From the NCBI GenBank assembly GCA_947631505.1, contig CANRLR010000015.1:1-63714 (forward strand): 63,714 nucleotides of DNA. Direction: 5' to 3'. A program made the position numbers and the translations under genes. Source of the stretch: an uncultured Lachnospiraceae bacterium (GTDB lineage: Bacteria; Bacillota; Clostridia; Lachnospirales; Lachnospiraceae). A model generated the notes under the pieces. The model made no database searches and was not told the DNA's origin. It saw only the letters and a program-made list of their open reading frames with translations. Numbering within the stretch: the first letter of the stretch is position 1; each line of letters begins with the position of its first letter. Shown here in pieces: positions 41,258-50,766 of this stretch.

Positions 41258-44200
41258 TTACTCGGTTTTTACCCTCAGCACAGATACGGAATATTTCGGT
41301 ACGGTGTAGTTGAACTGATTTTTAATACCTGTTACGGTAGAAGATTTCAGTGTCACTACTTCTTCTTTTCCTAAGATATTATCGTCTGTCAAACTATTTC
41401 CTGCTACCAGATGTAAGTCTGCGGTGTCACCAATTGTCTCTGCTCCTGCAATATCAATGGCAAAGGTTTTTGGATATCCCGTTACATTTACCATCTTGAT
41501 AATAATATCTCCCGTCTCGTCGGTACTTACGACCTGATAACTGTCCGCATTGCCTGTTTTTCCGACCGTATAGTCCACATAAAGGGTATCATTGATATAA
41601 CATTTAATATTGTCACCCGTTACGACCACTTTCAGTTTATAGGTAGCTCCTGTGCTCAAAGAAACATTTTTAACGGTTCCTGATAACTGTCCGGATTTCG
41701 TTCCGTCGGATACCTGCTGCAGGCAGGATACCGTATTATTCCAGCCGCCAATATTCCAAAAATAATTATCCCTGCCACTGCTAACGGCAATCGGTATCAG
41801 GAATCCTTCCTGACCGCCTGTCTTTACAGCATCTACCGTGTAGGTGTAGTTTTTCCAATTTGGACTTCCGAAATATACAGTGCTTCCGGTATTTCCATAA
41901 GCATTGGTATTCGTTGACGTGCTGGACTGTACCAGTTTTCCACTCTTTACAGACCAGTTTCCATCCGAAATTTTCTGCCAATTCAGATTCAGACTGTCTT
42001 CGGTATCAAAATTATCATAAGCAATTGTCTTTCCGTCATTATTGTTTACAATTTTTACATTGTCAAATTCAGCAGAAGTATTCCATGTTCCCAGTCCGAC
42101 TTTTCCTTTCAGTTCGTTCTGTGAAAGAGGAGCTTCTGTCAGTTGGGACTCCAAAAGGGAAGAACCTACATTTTCAGCAAAAACTTTCTGCACATAGTAA
42201 TTTACTGAGTTTGTCGAAGTATGGTTGTTGAACCAGATTAGATCCGGTGCCCAGTGCACGGCCGTTATGTTTCCGAACAGCGGTGCATACGCAGCCATTT
42301 TTACAATATCACCATTTCTCTCAAGACCTGTCATATATGCAGCTTCCGACAGAGCAGAATTCCATGTGTTTGAAAAAGAAGCATACTCCCCTAAAAATAC
42401 CGGAATACCACCACCGAATTTTGTTTCTGTCATCTTAGCAGCATCTCTTGCATAATTCTCTTCATCATAGTAATCTGTATGATTTAAGAACCAGTCCGGC
42501 TCATTATAATAATGATGGTCAACCGCTCCGGCAAAATCCAGAATAGTCTTGCCGGGATGCTTTTTCAGCCAGTTTGCCGCCTCCTCATAAGCAGGCATAT
42601 AATCACGACCGCTGTCTCCGTCATCAGCTCCGGCAGAATACATTAACTCAATATCTCCGTACATCTCCGGTTTTTCTTTTTTCGCTTTGTCAAAGGCATC
42701 TACAAATGCCTCATAATGCTGATAAAAATCTTTTCCCCACTGTTCATTTCCGATACCGATATATTTTAATTCAAATGGTTCTTCATGCCCCATGGAAATA
42801 CGGACAGCTCCCCACTTGGTACTGCTGTCTCCGCGGCAGAACTCAACCAAGTCCAAAGCATCCTGCACATACGGCTGAACATCCACCATTTCGGTTCCGC
42901 CGCCGGCCGGTACCTGAATCATGCAGCTGATACCGCAGTTAATAACGGGAACACCAACCGCACCGATATCCTCAGCAAGTTGGAAATACTCATAAAATCC
43001 AAGTCCATAAGACATATAAGAAGGATATGGGTCATTCGTTGCCTGCTCATCTGTCCATATATTCTGTCCCTGCCTGCGGGCAGCAACATCACCGTAAACG
43101 TCATGGAATGCTAAAGGCTCTCCCTCTTTGTCCACACCAATTGACGATTTCCAGTCATACGCACCTTCAAGGTTTGTACCCTCGACAACACATCCGCCCG
43201 GAAAACGAAGGAAAGAAGGGTGAAGTGCTTCCAGCTTCTCGGCCAAATCTTTACGCATGCCGTTGTTTCTTCCTTTGTAAGTATCCTGTGGGAACAAGGA
43301 TACCATATCCAAAGCAGCCTTTCCCTTATCGATCGTGACCTGTAATGTTACATTACTTGTAGCCGTTTTGTTTGTCGTCAGTTCTAACTCATACTTCTCC
43401 CAGTTTGCCGTGAGAGCATCAATTTCTCCCTGTGCAAGTACCGTCGAGCCATTGGTGACCGCCACATGAAGAGAACCGGTATAACCATCCAGACCTTTTG
43501 CCCATACCGAAAAATTGTATTTTGCATTCTCTTTGACAGCCATGCCTTCTAAAAATCCTTTATTGGCAATTCCCGCCGGATGCTCTGACTGATTTTCCAA
43601 GACCATATAATTCGGATTATTTTTATTCAGACATCCTGTACTGTCTGTCTTATTCACTTTTGCCGTAACTTCTCCTACATCACTCCAAGCGTGTTTTTCA
43701 TCCCCTGCTGCTAACTCGGTAAATTCGAAAGAACGGTTCTGCACCATCTCGGCATACAGACCGCCGTCCGCCGCAAAGTTAATATCTTCAATGAAAACAC
43801 CAAAAAGCATGTCACTGATATCATGTACCTTTTTTGATGAATCAATATCCAGTGTAAAATTGGATTTTTCCTTATCATAAGCTGCTGTCTTTCCAGCCTC
43901 TCCGTAAATAACAGGAGCCTTTGTCGGTTCAGCAGTCTCCGTCGGCATCTTGGTAACCGATGGAGTCGGCTTTGGTGATGGTGTTGCTGATGGTGTTACT
44001 GATGGTGCCGCTGCCGGCTGATTCGTTTGACTGGTATCAGCCGTTTTTTTCTTTTTCTTGACCGTTACTTTAATTATCTTTTTGTATGTTCTTTTCTTTG
44101 TCTTAATTTTCGCAGTAACAACTGCACTGCCTTTTTTCAGGCCCTTTATCGTTACACATTTTTTTGTCTTTTTTGTCAGCTTTATGACTTTTTTCCCTTT

Positions 44201-44413
44201 TTTGTTCACTGTCCATTTGACACTTTTGACTTTTGCTGCTTTCGCATTCTTCACTGTCACTTTCTTTTTGCTTCCAGCCACAATACTCAATTTTGTCTTA
44301 CTTAGCTTTGGTGTCTTTTTCTTTGCCGCCACTGCCGGAATCGGTGCGACAGAAGCCGTAATTAACAGCGCAGATAACAAATATGCTGCACTTTTTGCGT
44401 ATATTCGTTTCAT
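41258..44413 (-). CDS. Secreted GH51 alpha-L-arabinofuranosidase
   Basis: The 1051-residue enzyme removes arabinofuranosyl groups from plant arabinan or arabinoxylan. A signal peptide (1-30, ending AVAA) is followed by a Lys-rich Ig-like domain (about 31-120), a Pro/Thr linker (about 121-170) and the GH51 barrel. The barrel has SDMLFGVFIEDINFAADGGL, acid/base Glu in GIGNEQWG (about 555) and nucleophile Glu in FLGEYASF (about 675). A jelly-roll module (about 770-950; NNDGKTIAYDNFD, WSVKSGKLVQSS) is inserted before the C-terminal beta-sandwich. The start was moved to the ATG behind GGAATGGAGGG. There is no LPXTG; the basic Ig domain may hold it to the wall. Confidence 0.93.
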   Translation of the reverse strand: MKRIYAKSAAYLLSALLITASVAPIPAVAAKKKTPKLSKTKLSIVAGSKKKVTVKNAKAAKVKSVKWTVNKKGKKVIKLTKKTKKCVTIKGLKKGSAVVTAKIKTKKRTYKKIIKVTVKKKKKTADTSQTNQPAAAPSVTPSATPSPKPTPSVTKMPTETAEPTKAPVIYGEAGKTAAYDKEKSNFTLDIDSSKKVHDISDMLFGVFIEDINFAADGGLYAEMVQNRSFEFTELAAGDEKHAWSDVGEVTAKVNKTDSTGCLNKNNPNYMVLENQSEHPAGIANKGFLEGMAVKENAKYNFSVWAKGLDGYTGSLHVAVTNGSTVLAQGEIDALTANWEKYELELTTNKTATSNVTLQVTIDKGKAALDMVSLFPQDTYKGRNNGMRKDLAEKLEALHPSFLRFPGGCVVEGTNLEGAYDWKSSIGVDKEGEPLAFHDVYGDVAARRQGQNIWTDEQATNDPYPSYMSYGLGFYEYFQLAEDIGAVGVPVINCGISCMIQVPAGGGTEMVDVQPYVQDALDLVEFCRGDSSTKWGAVRISMGHEEPFELKYIGIGNEQWGKDFYQHYEAFVDAFDKAKKEKPEMYGDIELMYSAGADDGDSGRDYMPAYEEAANWLKKHPGKTILDFAGAVDHHYYNEPDWFLNHTDYYDEENYARDAAKMTETKFGGGIPVFLGEYASFSNTWNSALSEAAYMTGLERNGDIVKMAAYAPLFGNITAVHWAPDLIWFNNHTSTNSVNYYVQKVFAENVGSSLLESQLTEAPLSQNELKGKVGLGTWNTSAEFDNVKIVNNNDGKTIAYDNFDTEDSLNLNWQKISDGNWSVKSGKLVQSSTSTNTNAYGNTGSTVYFGSPNWKNYTYTVDAVKTGGQEGFLIPIAVSSGRDNYFWNIGGWNNTVSCLQQVSDGTKSGQLSGTVKNVSLSTGATYKLKVVVTGDNIKCYINDTLYVDYTVGKTGNADSYQVVSTDETGDIIIKMVNVTGYPKTFAIDIAGAETIGDTADLHLVAGNSLTDDNILGKEEVVTLKSSTVTGIKNQFNYTVPKYSVSVLRVKTE

Positions 44414-44584
44414 CTTTTCCCTCCATTCCTCTTGTAACAAATAAGATTTACTGAATTAGTTGCATTAATTTTACTTTCTGCTAAAATAAACCTATAATAT
44501 CTCTACTCATCATAACTCACAGGAACAGAACCGTCAATGATGTTTGTTGTGATGAACTTGATTATTTCTGCTGAGGAGGCTGTT

Positions 44585-45376
44585 ATGATAAAAATTGTTG
44601 ATTTGGGGTATCAATTTGTAAATGTAGGTGGTCTTGATGTAAACCGTCCGAATGGCTCCGGCGACTATCTCTTTCTCTATTTTCGCTGCCCTACCGAGGT
44701 CTGGCTGAATGGTAAATACCAGTTAATCGAAGAAAACACCTATTTTCTGTACAAAAAAGGGGAGCCACAGATTTACCGTAAACTTGACGGTCACTTTATT
44801 AATGACTGGATTCATTTTGACATAGAACCTTACGATGGGTTTTTTGAAAAACTAGGCATTCCCTTCCATACACCTATGAAATTAGCCTATAGTAAAGAAA
44901 TCAGTGATATGATTTCCGACCTTCTGATTGAATATTTCAGTATTGGAAAACAGCATGACATCATTATGGCAAAAAAGGCAAGTGCCCTCTTTTACAAATT
45001 CAGCGACCTCTATCACTTCACGTTAAAAAACGGAACAAAAATGACCGATTACCGCGTTGAATTTATAAAACTCAGACGAAAAATCCAAAATTATGAATAT
45101 TGTCCCAAAAGTGCCGAAGAAATTGCTCATTCCCTCAATATCAGCACATCTTATATGCAGCATTTATACCAAAAATTTTTTGGCACATCAATCCAGCAGG
45201 ATATTATCCGGGCACGCATTGACCACGCTGCACACCTGCTGAACGGGACCAAATACTCCATTTCCGAAATTGCCAGACAATGCGGATATGAAAACTACGA
45301 GCATTTTTCCAGACAATTTAAGAAATGGAAAGGCTGCTCACCACGAAGTTACCGCTCCCACTCAGTCTCCGATTAA
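44585..45376 (+). CDS. AraC-family transcription regulator
   Basis: The 263-residue protein has an N-terminal cupin-like sensing domain (about 1-150) and a C-terminal double HTH: SAEEIAHSLNISTSYMQHLY and FGTSIQQDIIRARIDHAAHL, then YSISEIARQCGYENYEHFSR QFKKWKGCSPRSYR, the AraC signature. It is divergent from the GH51 gene 171 bp away and may control it, as AraC proteins often do for plant-polysaccharide enzymes; that is inference. The start at 44585 sits behind GAGGAGGCTGTT; a longer frame from 44537 lacks a ribosome binding site. Confidence 0.9.
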   Translation: MIKIVDLGYQFVNVGGLDVNRPNGSGDYLFLYFRCPTEVWLNGKYQLIEENTYFLYKKGEPQIYRKLDGHFINDWIHFDIEPYDGFFEKLGIPFHTPMKLAYSKEISDMISDLLIEYFSIGKQHDIIMAKKASALFYKFSDLYHFTLKNGTKMTDYRVEFIKLRRKIQNYEYCPKSAEEIAHSLNISTSYMQHLYQKFFGTSIQQDIIRARIDHAAHLLNGTKYSISEIARQCGYENYEHFSRQFKKWKGCSPRSYRSHSVSD

Positions 45377-45406
45377 GTGCTCCCTGATATAGGTAGAACT
45401 TCTGTT

Positions 45407-46381
45407 TCAATTCTGACACCGAATCTGTTCCCCCAAAATAGGAAGGTATCTCACCAGTCTGCATCCCTCTAAATTTTCTTTATTCATATCTACTGCCGTA
45501 ATCTGATGATTTTCATAGGTTGTATAATAATAAATCCCACTGTCCAGATTGCAGCAGGACGTATACATCGTCACCTCATAGCTGCCAGTGTCCCATTCTA
45601 CACAGCCTCGTGGCTGACTGACCGATTCCATTATGTGAAAAAACTGGCTGACACTCTCCCGCTCCGAACCACCGGATACAGAATTTAATTTTGTAAAGGC
45701 AGCTCTCACAAAACGGGAAGTGGAAGACATATCGCCCGGCATGCCGATTGCACCCATGCCAAGACTGTACGGGCTCAACTTTAATTGGTGAGAAAAATGA
45801 TTGACGGGCGGCTGAACCGACAGCTGCATATAATTATTGAGGTTGAACATCTGTATATCAAAAACAGGATTGTTCGTCAATACACCCACTGGATTGTCAT
45901 AAATCTTCAATCCCTCTTGTACTGATTCCACTGTTATCGCTTCCTTATCATCCGCAATGATCCAGTGAAGCTCTGCATACGGAAGTTTCTCGTTGTAATC
46001 CATAGCGATCAGATGAACTTTGTGCAGCAGATTTCTTGCTTCCTCTACGGAATCGCACTGTCCCAAAATCCATGGAATAAATTCAAAGGGTGCTATATTA
46101 TCTTTATCCGGCATTTCATTTCCATAATAGGCATTCCCGATAAAATTCAGGCCCGCCATACCAAGACCTTTTTCATTTACTGCATCATAATACAGCGGAC
46201 AATTTTCAATTACATATGCCATGCCAATCATGGCATAGTGCCGGTTCATTGTCCCCAGCTTGCGGAAATGAAATGGATAACAGCGGGGAGTTATCGTAAT
46301 TTCTTCTCCATAGGAACATTCATTATCCAATGTTCTTCCAAAATAGTGAGCCTTTGTACTATACGTTATTGCCGTACACAT
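45407..46381 (-). CDS. bsh: Choloylglycine hydrolase family (bile salt hydrolase-like)
   Basis: The 324-residue Ntn-hydrolase cleaves an amide bond, most probably the taurine or glycine of conjugated bile salts. Nucleophile Cys2 is exposed after Met removal. FGRTLDNE holds the conserved Arg16 and Asp19, NEKGLGMAGLNF the substrate region, LTNNPVFD the conserved Asn pair, and SSTSRFVRAAF the late Arg. Penicillin V acylase is the alternative within the family; the LTNNPVF and GLNF pattern favours bile salts. The start is fixed by Cys2. It begins 7 bp after the PFOR gene on the same strand, which suggests cotranscription. Confidence 0.88.
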   Translation of the reverse strand: MCTAITYSTKAHYFGRTLDNECSYGEEITITPRCYPFHFRKLGTMNRHYAMIGMAYVIENCPLYYDAVNEKGLGMAGLNFIGNAYYGNEMPDKDNIAPFEFIPWILGQCDSVEEARNLLHKVHLIAMDYNEKLPYAELHWIIADDKEAITVESVQEGLKIYDNPVGVLTNNPVFDIQMFNLNNYMQLSVQPPVNHFSHQLKLSPYSLGMGAIGMPGDMSSTSRFVRAAFTKLNSVSGGSERESVSQFFHIMESVSQPRGCVEWDTGSYEVTMYTSCCNLDSGIYYYTTYENHQITAVDMNKENLEGCRLVRYLPILGEQIRCQN

Positions 46382-46388
46382 AAGAGAC

Positions 46389-48614
46389 CTACAGGAGCGG
46401 ATGCTCTGCTCTCGCCTTTAGACGTTCCCATCTCCGGTCCACTTCATCCTGAATTTCCCTTACAATATCCTGATAGGGTTCTTTTGCCAAGTGTTTTGTT
46501 CTTCCCATCATCGTAAGCCAATCAAGAACCGGAATTTTTTTCTGCATTTTTTCCGGATCATAACTGAGGGATGTGAACCCATTCTCCATTTCAAAAAGTG
46601 GAAAATAACAGCAGTCTACAGCTGCTGAAATCACCTTCCGTTCGGTACTCGGCTTGTCACTCCAGTTCAGCGGACAGGCAGACAATGCTTTTATATATGC
46701 AGTTCCGCACTCATTGGCATAATATTTTGCTTTTGCTGCCTTTTTTATAAAATCTACCGGATTGGATTCTGCCACTGTCGCCACGTAAGGAAGATTTGTA
46801 GCTGCCATCAGCATAGGGGAATCTTTATGAAAAAACTTCTTACCATATTGATTTTTGCCTGTATGGGAAGTAGAACTTTTTGCTCCCTTTGGCGTAGAAT
46901 ATGAGAGCTGATATCCGGTATTCATATATCCTCCGTTATCATATTCAAAAATGATGAGCCGCTCGTTGCGGATCGCCGTTCCAAGGGCAGATCCCATACC
47001 GATATCCATTCCGCCATCCCCACTGACCATAATAAATGTGATTTCTCCCTTTGGATACTCTCCCCGCGCCTGTCTCTGATGAAACATCTCCGCCAGTCCT
47101 GACAGGGTAGCTGCTCCATTTTGAAATAAATTGTGAATATAAGGTACTTTAAATGACGTTTTGGGATAACCGGTTGTCACGACCATGCCGCAGCCGGTCT
47201 GAAACAGAAGAACAACATTTCCCTCAATGCCTTTTAATAACAGGTTTACATTTACAGGAATACCACATCCCGGACAGGCACCATGACCGGGAGCCAGACG
47301 CTTTGGCATTGACGTTACCTCATTCAGTTTTCCCCCCTGCACTTCTACCGTTCCCTGTTTTACCTCGACCTTGGTACACCCCTGTGCTGCCCAATTCTCT
47401 GTAATTGGTTTAAAATAATCTGTTGCCTGAAAGGCAGAGTTCCCGGGATACACTCCTGTATAATCAAATTTCTTCACTTGCTTTTCATAGCCTAACAGCA
47501 GTAGTTCCTCTGCATCCTTTTCATAAAAATCTCTTCCGCCCAAGCCATATACTCTTGCAATTACCCGGCAGTCTGCCTGTTTTTCCTGAAGCATTGCCTT
47601 TAATTCAATTGACAGATTTCCGCCGCCGGCACCATAACTATCCTGACGGTCTGCCACAATAATGGTATTCGCATGTTTGCAGATGTCATATAATGCCTCT
47701 GCCGGATAAGGACGCAATAGTTTTGTCGTAAATACGCCTACCTTTTTCCCTTCCTGCCGCAGCTTATCTACTGCGACCTTAGCTGTATGATACGAAGAAC
47801 CTAATAAAAACAGGAGAATCTCCGCATCCTTTGTCTGATATTCCTGAACGGCCCCATATTTCCGGTCTGAAATTTTTTCATACTCTTCAAAGATTTCCGG
47901 TAATGTCTGCAAAGCGTTCTCCATCGCCATATGAAGCTGATATTTATTATTTAAAATATCCGGCTCATTCATATAGGAGCCAATGGACACGGGATGCTCC
48001 AGATCCAGTGCTGAATATTTGGCATCATAGGTTCCGATAAAATCCTGTACCGTCTTATCATCAGAAAACACTTTCGAGTTACGTTTCTGATGACTGGTAA
48101 AAAATCCATCAAAGGCCACAATGACCGGAAGCTTCACTTTTTCTGCGAGCTTTAAGGCACAAAGATTGAAGTCATACACTTCCTGCGGTGTATTGGCAAA
48201 CAGAATTATCCACCCTGTATTTAATGTGTACATAATATCACTATGGTCACCCTTTATACAAAGAGGACCGGATATTGTACGGCAAGCGACATTCATAACC
48301 ATCGGGAAACGGGTTCCGGACTGTACCGGAAGCTGTTCAAGAGCATAAAGAAGACCATTCGCACTCGTTGCATTAAATACTCGTCCACCACCAGCGGACG
48401 CCCCATAACAGATTCCCGCTGCACTATGTTCTCCCTCCGCCGCAATAAGAGAAATGTCATGCTCCCCATCTGCTTTCATCTGGTCGAGAAATTCAGCAAT
48501 CTGAGTAGATGGTGTAATCGGATAATATCCCATTACATGATAATTGATCTGCTTCGCAGCATATGCTGCCAGCTCGTTTCCGCTTTCAAATAAATTCCGT
48601 TGTTCTGCTCCCAT
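46389..48614 (-). CDS. Pyruvate:ferredoxin oxidoreductase, fused alpha and beta subunits
   Basis: The 741-residue protein joins the alpha subunit (about 1-400; YYPITPSTQIAEFLDQM, GEHSAAG, ATSANGLLYALEQLPVQSG, RPYPAEALYDI) with the beta subunit (about 420-741). The beta part binds thiamine diphosphate (GDGGMDIGMGSALGTAIRNE with NGGYMNTGYQLS) and has the Cys ligands CPGCG, TGCGMV and a late Cys for a 4Fe-4S cluster. It decarboxylates pyruvate (or a similar 2-oxoacid) to acetyl-CoA, reducing ferredoxin. YMNTGYQLS followed by TPKGA favours pyruvate. The start overlaps the stop of the gamma-delta gene (ATGTAATG), and bsh follows 7 bp later. Confidence 0.9.
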   Translation of the reverse strand: MGAEQRNLFESGNELAAYAAKQINYHVMGYYPITPSTQIAEFLDQMKADGEHDISLIAAEGEHSAAGICYGASAGGGRVFNATSANGLLYALEQLPVQSGTRFPMVMNVACRTISGPLCIKGDHSDIMYTLNTGWIILFANTPQEVYDFNLCALKLAEKVKLPVIVAFDGFFTSHQKRNSKVFSDDKTVQDFIGTYDAKYSALDLEHPVSIGSYMNEPDILNNKYQLHMAMENALQTLPEIFEEYEKISDRKYGAVQEYQTKDAEILLFLLGSSYHTAKVAVDKLRQEGKKVGVFTTKLLRPYPAEALYDICKHANTIIVADRQDSYGAGGGNLSIELKAMLQEKQADCRVIARVYGLGGRDFYEKDAEELLLLGYEKQVKKFDYTGVYPGNSAFQATDYFKPITENWAAQGCTKVEVKQGTVEVQGGKLNEVTSMPKRLAPGHGACPGCGIPVNVNLLLKGIEGNVVLLFQTGCGMVVTTGYPKTSFKVPYIHNLFQNGAATLSGLAEMFHQRQARGEYPKGEITFIMVSGDGGMDIGMGSALGTAIRNERLIIFEYDNGGYMNTGYQLSYSTPKGAKSSTSHTGKNQYGKKFFHKDSPMLMAATNLPYVATVAESNPVDFIKKAAKAKYYANECGTAYIKALSACPLNWSDKPSTERKVISAAVDCCYFPLFEMENGFTSLSYDPEKMQKKIPVLDWLTMMGRTKHLAKEPYQDIVREIQDEVDRRWERLKARAEHPLL

Positions 48615-49705
48615 TACATCAAACCTCCATCCACACGTTCTTCTGTCATATATGACTCACTGGTCACATAGGAATTCGCACCGACATCCTCGTAATCCAT
48701 CCGCTCCGGCAAAAGCTCCTGATTTCTCATCGCATGCTCCGGGTTCGGATGCTCCCGCTCTACTCCCATCACTAAAGCATTTGTCGGACACACATCGACA
48801 CATCTCATACATCCTTTACAATGGTGATAATCGAGTCCCTTATTTACCATTGTTTCTTTTCCTTTATATTCCCCTCTTGCAAACTGAAATACCATATCCG
48901 GGCATGTCGAATCACACAGCCCACAATTAATACACCGTTCCTGAATGAACAAAGGAATATATCCTTCCCGGGATGAGGATAAATCATTCGACACCGTAGA
49001 ACCAAAACTGGTATTTACCCCTCCAATCGGTTCATTAATATATCCCCATTCATTTTGAGGTTCCTGATAAGAAACATACTCGAATTTGTCCGGCGTAAAA
49101 TGTTTGCTTGTATATTCCTCGTATCCTCTTCGGATACCTGTCAGATTCGCCTCTAACAATGCCGGATATTTTTTTCCTATTGTCTCTTTTGCAATGTCAA
49201 GTGCTGCCTCTAACGGAATAAACTCAGATGCCCTTGCAATGGCTCCCAGCATTACCATATTTACTCTGGTTTTCGATTCCATTGCTATCTTTAATGCATC
49301 AACACAATAAATTGTTCCTGCATAAAGCTTCAGTTTTTCCCGGATCTGCTCTGGTGCGGCATCTGTATTAATTACAATTTTCGTATTCTCCGTCACGCCT
49401 GCTGTCACCGCACTTTTCCCTATCATCGCCTCATGAAATAATCCTAAAATATGGGGTGTTTCCACAGGAGAATTAATACCGATTTCTGTTTCCTTTTCAC
49501 CGTAACGGATAAATGCTTTTACCGGTGAACCTCTTTTTTCCGAACCATAACTGGAAAAGCTGGCAGCATTCAGATCCATATAAATCGCTCCCAGCTCACC
49601 TAACATTTTTCCGCAAAGATTCGCACCGAGCCCGCCAATGCTCTCCAAACGGATTTCATAATAACCATATTCATTTTTAGTGGGCAATACTATTTGATTT
49701 TCCAT
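48614..49705 (-). CDS. Pyruvate:ferredoxin oxidoreductase, fused gamma and delta subunits
   Basis: The 363-residue protein has the gamma subunit (about 1-185; IRLESIGGLGANLCGKMLGE, SSYGSEKRGSPVKAFIRYG) and a delta ferredoxin subunit (about 250-340) with two 4Fe-4S motifs, CINCGLCDSTCPD and CKGCMRCVDVCPT. It passes electrons from the alpha-beta catalytic part to ferredoxin. The start was placed at the ATG at 49705 behind CGGAATGGAGGTTAGT; a frame opening at 49738 runs upstream of that Shine-Dalgarno. It is the first gene of the run por gamma/delta - por alpha/beta - bsh. Confidence 0.9.
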   Translation of the reverse strand: MENQIVLPTKNEYGYYEIRLESIGGLGANLCGKMLGELGAIYMDLNAASFSSYGSEKRGSPVKAFIRYGEKETEIGINSPVETPHILGLFHEAMIGKSAVTAGVTENTKIVINTDAAPEQIREKLKLYAGTIYCVDALKIAMESKTRVNMVMLGAIARASEFIPLEAALDIAKETIGKKYPALLEANLTGIRRGYEEYTSKHFTPDKFEYVSYQEPQNEWGYINEPIGGVNTSFGSTVSNDLSSSREGYIPLFIQERCINCGLCDSTCPDMVFQFARGEYKGKETMVNKGLDYHHCKGCMRCVDVCPTNALVMGVEREHPNPEHAMRNQELLPERMDYEDVGANSYVTSESYMTEERVDGGLM

Positions 49706-49740
49706 ACTAACCTCCATTCCGAGAACGTAAACTCTCATAC

Positions 49741-49768
49741 TTTATACTTAGTATGGTAATTTTTTCAA
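49741..49768 (-). promoter_or_regulatory. Promoter of the por-bsh run
   Basis: On the minus strand TTGAAA (49763-49768), a 16-nt spacer and TATAAA (49741-49746), about 36 nt before the por gamma/delta start. Confidence 0.6.
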
Positions 49769-49962
49769 AAAATATACCGATAAAAGCGTATGACAGCACG
49801 AAGCATCCTTAATCATAAAAGAGCTTAATATTAAAAAAAATCGGCAAAACCATTGAAATTTTCTGATTTTTCCTTTATTCTATATAATAGCACTGCATCA
49901 AAAGCCAATATGCCGGTGCATCAAAATCAATACATAGAGAGAAAGAACAAACGATTTCTCTG

Positions 49963-50103
49963 CTAGTGTACTGTATCATTTACTTTCATCCAAACGGCGC
50001 AGGATGAATTTTCAATTTACAAGGCTACGTCGATTGACGACAACGCAGTAGATGGAAATTCAGACAAGCTGTTTGGCGAAATGTGAGTGATACCGTACAC
50101 TAG
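49963..50103. repeat. MITE-like palindromic element in lipoprotein leader
   Basis: The terminal 21 bp (left begins CTAGTGTACTG, right ends CAGTACACTAG-like CCGTACACTAG) are inverted copies with three mismatches. An inner pair (TGAATTT and AAATTCA) and a central ACGTCGATTGACGAC extend the dyad, so the 141 bp could fold into one long hairpin. It has no ORF. Its right end abuts the ribosome binding site region of the lipoprotein gene. The rest of 49769-49962 shows nothing recognisable. Confidence 0.65.
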
Positions 50104-50125
50104 TGCTTCAGAATGGAGGAAAAAT

Positions 50126-50716
50126 ATGAAAAAGAGAATGATTACACTAGCTGTCTGTACTGCCGTACTCTTATGCGGATGTTCATCTACAGACAAACTG
50201 ACCGATGCTGTCAAACAGGCAGCAGAGCAGGCCGCCCAGAACACGGCCACAAAGGCACCGGAGGTAACCGCCACACCGGGGCCAAAAGAGACCTCACTGG
50301 CAGCAGGTAAAAAAGGAACCATTGGTGACTGGGAATTCTGTGTAAAAAAGGCAGAAACCAAGAAAAATATTAAAACGAGTGATTATCTGGGCTATAAGCC
50401 GGGTAAAGGAAACACCTTTGTTGTTGTCACAATATCGGTTCGCAACAATGGAAAAGAAGCTGCCACACCTTTCCCACGAATGGGATTAGAAAATAAAATG
50501 ATACAATCTATCTTGTATTATGATGGTGACTATGAATACAAACCAACCCAGCTTCTTTCTTATGATAAGGACCTAATGAATAAAAAAGTTCAGCCGCTCA
50601 CAACACAAAAGGGTGCCATCACTTATGAAGTGCCAAAAAAAGTAGCAAAATCCATGGACAAATTGACAATAAAAATTGGTACAACAAAAGAAAGCTTAAT
50701 CTATTCCCTTAAATAG
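50126..50716 (+). CDS. DUF4352-like lipoprotein
   Basis: The 196-residue lipoprotein has a signal peptide with lipobox LLCGC (lipidated Cys about residue 20), a Thr/Ala/Pro-rich spacer (about 35-65) and a beta-sandwich domain (about 70-196; GTIGDWEFCVKKAET, NTFVVVTISVRNNGKEAATP F) like DUF4352, an immunoglobulin-like extracellular domain of unknown role. The start at 50126 follows CAGAATGGAGGAAAAAT, and the longer frame from 50087 starts in the MITE-like element. It ends at a strong bidirectional terminator shared with the histidine kinase gene. Confidence 0.85.
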   Translation: MKKRMITLAVCTAVLLCGCSSTDKLTDAVKQAAEQAAQNTATKAPEVTATPGPKETSLAAGKKGTIGDWEFCVKKAETKKNIKTSDYLGYKPGKGNTFVVVTISVRNNGKEAATPFPRMGLENKMIQSILYYDGDYEYKPTQLLSYDKDLMNKKVQPLTTQKGAITYEVPKKVAKSMDKLTIKIGTTKESLIYSLK

Positions 50717-50719
50717 AAA

Positions 50720-50763
50720 AAACCGGATTGACAGAAATATCTTCTCTCAATCCGGTTTTTCTT
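50720..50763. terminator. Bidirectional terminator, lipoprotein and kinase genes
   Basis: AAAAAACCGGATTGA pairs with TCAATCCGGTTTTT; T runs follow on both strands, serving both converging genes. Confidence 0.9.
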
Positions 50764-50766
50764 TTA

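Noticed and set aside
42225-43338. Plus-strand ORFs inside the GH51 gene
   Set aside because: They are antisense shadows of a well-supported coding region.
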